A stretch of 64,000 bases of DNA from positions 220,916 through 284,915 of the forward strand of contig NW_006763134.1 in NCBI RefSeq assembly GCF_000264905.1, in the 5' to 3' direction. A program made the translations under genes and the position numbers. The notes under the pieces were generated by a model that made no database searches, was not told the DNA's origin, and worked only from the letters and a program-made list of their open reading frames with translations. This DNA comes from Stereum hirsutum FP-91666 SS1 (Eukaryota; Basidiomycota; Agaricomycetes; Russulales; Stereaceae). Within the stretch, counting starts at the first letter, position 1. The number at the start of each line of letters is the position of its first letter. Of this stretch, positions 58,428 through 64,000 are shown piece after piece.

Positions 58428-61312
58428 ATGGGGCTCTCTCACGCCCTCGTTGTCCTCCTTGCTTACGTCGTATCCAGCTCGCTTGCCGTGACGGTCCATC
58501 GCCTGGATCTGCCCATCATCAACAAGGAAATCGCACCCGACGGATATTGGAGAAAGTAAGTGATTTTGCCTTCACATCGATGATATCTCACCAAGTGCTC
58601 CGGTCATAGAACCGTCCTGGCGAACGGCACTTATCCAGGGCCACTGATCAAAGGCAACAAGGCGAGCCTCCGATCCTCTCAACCCTCTGAGAAATTCCGC
58701 AGATGTTCTAATTGTTTGTTTCTTCGATGTATTACTATTCCAGGGCGACAACTTTCAGATCAATGTCATCGATCAGTTGACTGAAAGTCATGGTTTGGAC
58801 CCTTACACCAGCATTGCACGTTTCTTATACCATAATATCCCCAGACAGAACTCGGTGTCCCTCAGGCTAATACTGTACTATTTTAGCATTGGCATGGCAT
58901 CGACCAGGACAAGACCAATCCCTACGACGGGGCAGCATTTGTTACTCAATGTGTCAGTTTTTTTGCCATGTATCATACACACTCTTTATAACATTCTTCC
59001 TTCTTTCTATGTAGCCCATTGTTCCAGGCCACTCTTTTCTCTACAACTTCACAGTTGAGAAGCATCAGGTATGTCTCTCCAGATACTTTCATGTCGCCTC
59101 GCTTTAATTCTTTTCGGCATAGGCGGGAACTTTCTGGTACCACTCCCACTTCTCAGACCAATACTGTGATGGGTTGAGTGGCCCGCTCGTAATATATGAT
59201 CCTGTGGACCCTTATTTGAATCTTTATGACTACGACAATGGTGCGTTTCCCCTATATTATTTTGCGGAAATTTTTGAGACAGACCTGTTCGATAGAGACT
59301 ACGGTCGTCACACTCGGAGATTGGTCAGCCTGATTTGAGCCTGATTATTGTATGACAGCGCCACTAATACTAATGCTCCGTGCACTATGACAACTGAAGG
59401 TATCACTACCTCTCGAATAGCAGGCCTGCAGGGGCCCCGTAAGTCTTTCATACCTTGTCTCGAGAATATATGTGTAACCCTCGGCTCCATAGTTCGCCGA
59501 GTAGTACCCTAATCAATGGGCTCGGTCGTTTTCGCGATGGTCCACAAGTACCTTTAGCGGTGATCAGCGTGGCTCAAGGCAAACGGTTAGTCACTTCTCA
59601 TTCCACCAGCACTCGGTACATTCAAACTCAAAATGTCGGATCATCAGGTACCGTTTCCGGCTGGTGTCGGTCTCTTGCGACTCAAGCTTCGACTTCAGCA
59701 TTGACGGGCATCAGTTCACTATCATCGAGGCTGACGGGAACAATGTAGAGCCACTATTGGTTGACTCACTCACCATATACGCAGGTATGTTCCATTAATG
59801 CGGCTCCCGGATTTCATGCTAATGCCACTTTCTGCGATCATGACAGCTCAACGTTACTCCATCGTGGTATGAATACCTATCTTCAAGATGACCAGCCTCG
59901 TGTTATTGAAAGAACTACACTATTTGCTCATCCAGCTCAACGCAAGCCAAAATGTGGACAACTACTGTGAGATTCATTTATTTCTCCATAGCATCATGTC
60001 CTGAAGCAAAAGGAAAATGTTCCTAGGGATTCGCGCCGGCCCCGACACCGGAAAATCCAGCACCTACGATGGAGGTTTGAACTCAGCGGTTCTACGCTAT
60101 ATCGGGGCCCCAGAGGTGGAGCCAAGTACCAACCAGACGGTTTCACTGTTATCGTTGAACGAGACGGATCTCCATGTGAGTCTCAGTTCGTTCATATATA
60201 TGGCTCGGCCTCAGTCTGATACTCGTTCCAGGCTCGAGAGAATCCACAAGCGGTCAGTTTTCAGAGAGATCTTCATGCAAGGTCCCAATTTCTGAAGGTC
60301 TTTTCTTTACTACCAGCCTGGAAACCCCTGGCCAGGAGGTGCTGACCGCATCATAACGCTCGCTCCAGCCTTCGTAAGTATTATATCGCCAATCTCAGCG
60401 TCCTTTTGCACATCGTATACTTCCCTTCTGACACTGACGTGTTTTATGGATATATTGACAAACAGAACGGAGGAAATTTCACCATCAATGGAATTGCATT
60501 CCAAAACCCTGAAGTCCCGGTATTGCTTCAGATCATCAGTGGTGCCAAACGCGCGCAGGATCTCTTGCCACATGGGAGTGTTTATCCTATCAATAGGGGT
60601 GAGACCGTGGAGATCATCATCCCCGGTGTAATTCAAGCTGGGTCGAACGTAAGCGTAGTGCACTTACTACCAAACTACATACTGACCTTCGTCTATAACA
60701 AAGCACCCAGTCCATCTACACGGCGTGAGTTTATCTTTCTTTGATGTCATGTTCAGCGGTGACACTCAATCACTGTCAAACATACGCTCCAGCACTCTTT
60801 CTCTGTCGTTCGCAGCGCTGGATCTTCCGTATACAACTACGAAAACCCCGTCCGTCGCGACGTGGTCAAAGTTGGTAACCTGCAGAACGACACGACCGTC
60901 ATTCGGTTCAAAGCAGATAATCCTGGACCATGGATCATCCATTGTCACATCGACTGGCATCTCACAGCTGGATTTGCGGCCGTGCTTGCAGAGGATGTGA
61001 GGGACACGCCGTTGAAGGACCCGACATCCCGTAAGTCCCTACCACTCCCCACCATAGGTATCTACGATGTACGGACGAGAGCTAACCCTAAGTCTTTCGG
61101 ATACAGCGGCGTGGCGCGACCTTTGTCCGGTTTGGAACCAGACCCTCACATTCCCTAATGGGACTATCGATTCCATACCAGCCGCGTCGCTCAAGGCCGT
61201 TGCAGCACCCACCACGACGATCGACCTGGCATCCACCGTTACTCTGTTACCCAGCTCAGTTTCAGTGTACTCGGGGACCCCGACGTTTAGTGCGACGCAG
61301 TCATCGGACTAG
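58428..61312 (+). CDS. Laccase (multicopper oxidase) 2
   Basis: Paralogue of laccase 1 with the same exon layout. Signal peptide [20 protein letters not shown]. Copper signatures: L1 starting [16 protein letters not shown]2 starting [14 protein letters not shown]3 HPVHLHG|HSFSVV across an intron, L4 [24 protein letters not shown] is intact across a splice that supplies the Trp. After AWRDLCPVW comes a Thr/Ser/Ala-rich extension containing [16 protein letters not shown], nearly the same as in laccase 1, ending SATQSSD. Several N-glycosylation sequons. Apparently functional. Phe at the axial position suggests a high redox potential (family knowledge). Confidence 0.92.
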
Positions 61313-62008
61313 AAGGTTGAGTGCCACATCTATGGGATTACTGAGTTCCCGTACGAAGGCGTTGGATGGACCTCGACATGGACCTTTTGATCCTCTGGAC
61401 TGTATATGTTGTGTCTCATTTATCTGAGTGCTTGATTGCGACGGATATGTTATACTCTTTCACTTTTGGCTTCTACTTAGCTCTATTTATTACTGTCTTT
61501 AATCAGGTATCTTATGCACACTTATTACCCGTACTTTCCGTACTATGACCACAACGTTAATTTATCAGCACGACACTATTGATGGAATGTTGTGCCGCAC
61601 TCACATCTGGGCCACAAAATCATCCCTTCCAATGATAGGATGCTGAACCAACGAGGAGGTAGAATTCCATAACATAACTGAGGGCTATTGGTACAACATA
61701 GAATAACACACAATAAATACTCGGTCCCATGAAGGAACGGACAGTAGCCTAGAATTCACGCATTCACTTCGCTTCCCGCCTCCCCATCATACCCAACACA
61801 CCAACAACACACCTTTCAATCATCCTACAGCTCAATGAACTCGGACCGTCGGCATTAATCTTAAACCACTCCAGTAGTTCTCGTATTATAACTGTGCGGT
61901 ACTTCCCCTCTGTACGGGTCTCACGAGGAGCGGCATGTCGTCCTCTGGTTCTATAATATCGAAAGATAAATCTTCAGCATCTAGTACGAAAGAATGAAAT
62001 GATAGACC
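61313..62008. other. Convergent spacer between laccase 2 and P450
   Basis: 3' regions of both neighbours. T-rich; nothing else recognised. Confidence 0.6.
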
Positions 62009-64000
62009 TCAGGCAGAAAAAGATGCACTCATGGTGATCGCGGCGGTAGGCTTGGCCACCTGTCCCTCATGCGATGGCAAAAACTCGAACTTGACGATGA
62101 TCGCACTACGAATACCCCAACGTCACGGATGTCAACAAACATCTTCCGCTAGACCGATAGCTAGCAAACGAACTCACGCCAAAACGGCCTTCATCTCCAA
62201 GATACTCATCGTCTTCCCAATGCACGCGTGCGGGCCCTGGATGAACGACATCAAATGATAATTCGCGACGTAGTCCGAAGGAAGATCGAGCCAGCGGGAG
62301 GGACGGAAGGTTTCTGCGTCTTCGCCCCAGACGGAGCGGGAGGTGTTGATGACGCGGATCTGTGTGAACGATAACAAGCATGAATGAGTGCGGCGATGAG
62401 GTGGAGGAGTGTAGGGTAGAGACTTACAGGTATATAGAAGTACGTTCCTTTCCTGACCCAATGACCTTCTATCCAATTGCTCTTGGCGGCCTGTCGGATG
62501 GTCATCGGGACGGGAGGCATGACTCGTAGGCTCTCCATCCTGCGCAGACCACCACTATGTCAGTATATGTGCATTTCTATCGAGTTTGGGAGAGACGTAC
62601 ACGACACAATCCAGCATCTTGCATTCCTTCAGGGCCCTATATCCCGGTCTCGGCTCCGCGTCGAACAAAGGCGTCAGCTCAGCACGCAGTTCGGCTTGAA
62701 CGGTAGGGTTTTGAGCAAGAAGCCAGAGTGTCTGTTGCGTCGAAGGGTTATAATAAATCTTAGTTTTTCGAAGTCAGAAATAGGGTCATCGACTCACCCA
62801 CGAAAGCCCCGACGCCGTCGTCTCATGTCCAGCCCCCAGAAAAGTAAGCTATAATACCACAAGTCCAAGTAAACGTCCCCCCTCCTCACGAAACAAAAAA
62901 CGCAAACACAACTGACCACCTGATCAACCAAAGCCTCATCGCTCAACTTATACACGCCATGCTTCGCCTCTCCCTTCTCCTCCGCATCCTCGTCGCCCTT
63001 CCGAGCTCTGACCATGATCGACATGATATCCTTCTTCGTCGACAGGTCGGCGGCGGTGAGGCCGGAGTCGTGGATCTTGTCGGCTAGGATCTGGGCAGAG
63101 ATGCGACGGATGCGGGACATGGATTCGATGAGGACTGTTCCTGGGGCTGCGGATGTAGCGTCAGTTCGGTGGTCAGTCGGTCAGGTTAGATGGGGGATGG
63201 GCGGGGTGGGGCGATGGAGAGTGGAGAGCGGAGAGTGGACTTACCGGTTACGGAGGATAGTTGGAATATCTTCCTGAACTTGTATCCCCATTTCGAATTC
63301 ATGAACCATGGCATACCGGGAATCGAGATCAGAGCCATGAGCATGGTGATATTTGAGCCTTTGCACACAGAGTACAATACGGTCAGTAAGACGTTCTACG
63401 CCCCCTGCGAAAATTAACTTAGCACGTACCGTTCTCGAGGTTGAGAAGGTTATGATACGCCTCCGTGAGCTCGTTATGCGGGTCACGAAGAGAATTGGAG
63501 CGATAGCCAAATGCGGTATCGCAGATGATGTCGAGAGTCACTTTACTCACTGTACAAGATAAGTAAGTATACGTGAGTCCACAGCAGGGAGATTCATAAG
63601 AGTGCGCGCTAGAACGTACTCCACGAATACATGAGCATGATTCTTCCTTCCGATGGCTTGAGTTGCGACGAAATCTCAAAGTCCATCATCTCGATCAATC
63701 TATCAGTCAGTACGAACCGAGCCAAAAATCAGCACGTATCCATAAAACAAAAGCATAGGCATAAAGCACGTACGTCTCGATATGATCATAATACATGTCC
63801 GTCTCTGTCAAATCAAAACCAGCTTAGTGTCAGTATCTGGTATCCCAACCAACGAGGAGGAACGAAAACAGCGACCGGAGGAAACCTACGTGCTATGAGA
63901 TTCGAAAGCGAAAACGCAGGGTTCATCGTCTTTCTCATCTGTCGATGCTCGTTTCCCGTGACCGTCAACAACCCATACCCAGCCACCATCCCCAATATAT
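62009..64000 (-). CDS. Cytochrome P450 monooxygenase, 5' end beyond window
   Basis: Partial gene read leftward; the stop is at 62009-62011 and the start lies right of the window. Seen in order: C-helix region VTGNEHRQMRKTMNPAF, KVTLDIICDTAFGY, a Glu/Lys/Asp-rich loop, I-helix LTFLGAGHETTASGLSW, ExxR as ESLR in VVMESLRVMPPVP, VWGEDAETFRPSRWL, heme motif FIQGPHACIGKT with the Cys ligand, and a last exon with FEFLPSHEGQ ending in SFSA. The position before Ala-Cys is His where most P450s have Arg. Several GT-AG introns separate these blocks. It differs in wording from the P450 at 23.7 kb, so it is another family. Substrate unknown; lies next to laccases rather than the terpene genes. Confidence 0.88.

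Overview
The window is nuclear DNA of a filamentous basidiomycete, most likely an Agaricomycete. Genes are split by many short GT-AG introns (mostly 50-70 bases) and lie on both strands. The families present point the same way: a fungal-type sesquiterpene synthase, a short heme-thiolate peroxidase, DUF6534-like and BTB proteins, laccases and multi-intron P450s. Exon joins below were made by hand by keeping the reading frame and family motifs. Totals given as exact lengths are those whose exon sum is divisible by three.

Left part (about 2-31.9 kb) reads as a sesquiterpenoid metabolism region. It holds a heme-thiolate peroxidase (2270-3133, +), HMG-CoA synthase copy 1 (4065-5889, -) and a sesquiterpene synthase of the protoilludene-synthase type (7767-9058, -). 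After these come an ERD2/KDEL-receptor-like membrane protein (11052-12403, +) and a second intact HMG-CoA synthase (18042-19869, +). Three tailoring-type genes follow: a P450 (23729-26120, +), a class I methyltransferase (26859-28199, -) and a flavin monooxygenase with an N-terminal NTF2-like domain (29699-31938, -). A coherent reading is that a duplicated HMG-CoA synthase raises mevalonate supply, the synthase makes a sesquiterpene, and P450, peroxidase, monooxygenase and methyltransferase decorate it. That joint role is inference.

Middle part (34-51 kb) looks like ordinary genome: a DUF6534-like membrane protein, a PuuE/allantoinase-type deacetylase, an HDDC2-type HD phosphohydrolase, a BTB protein, an FHA/coiled-coil tail-anchored protein, a secreted barrel-hydrolase-like protein and a FAR-17a/AIG1-like membrane protein. 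Right part (53-64 kb) has two tandem laccases on the + strand and the 3' part of another P450 that runs off the right edge.

Sequence quality: a 153-base N gap (20800-20952) is flanked by two identical 898-base copies, which looks like an unmerged contig overlap rather than biology. No tRNA, rRNA, CRISPR or intact transposon was recognised. Several 1-3 kb intergenic stretches hold only decayed fragments and simple repeats.
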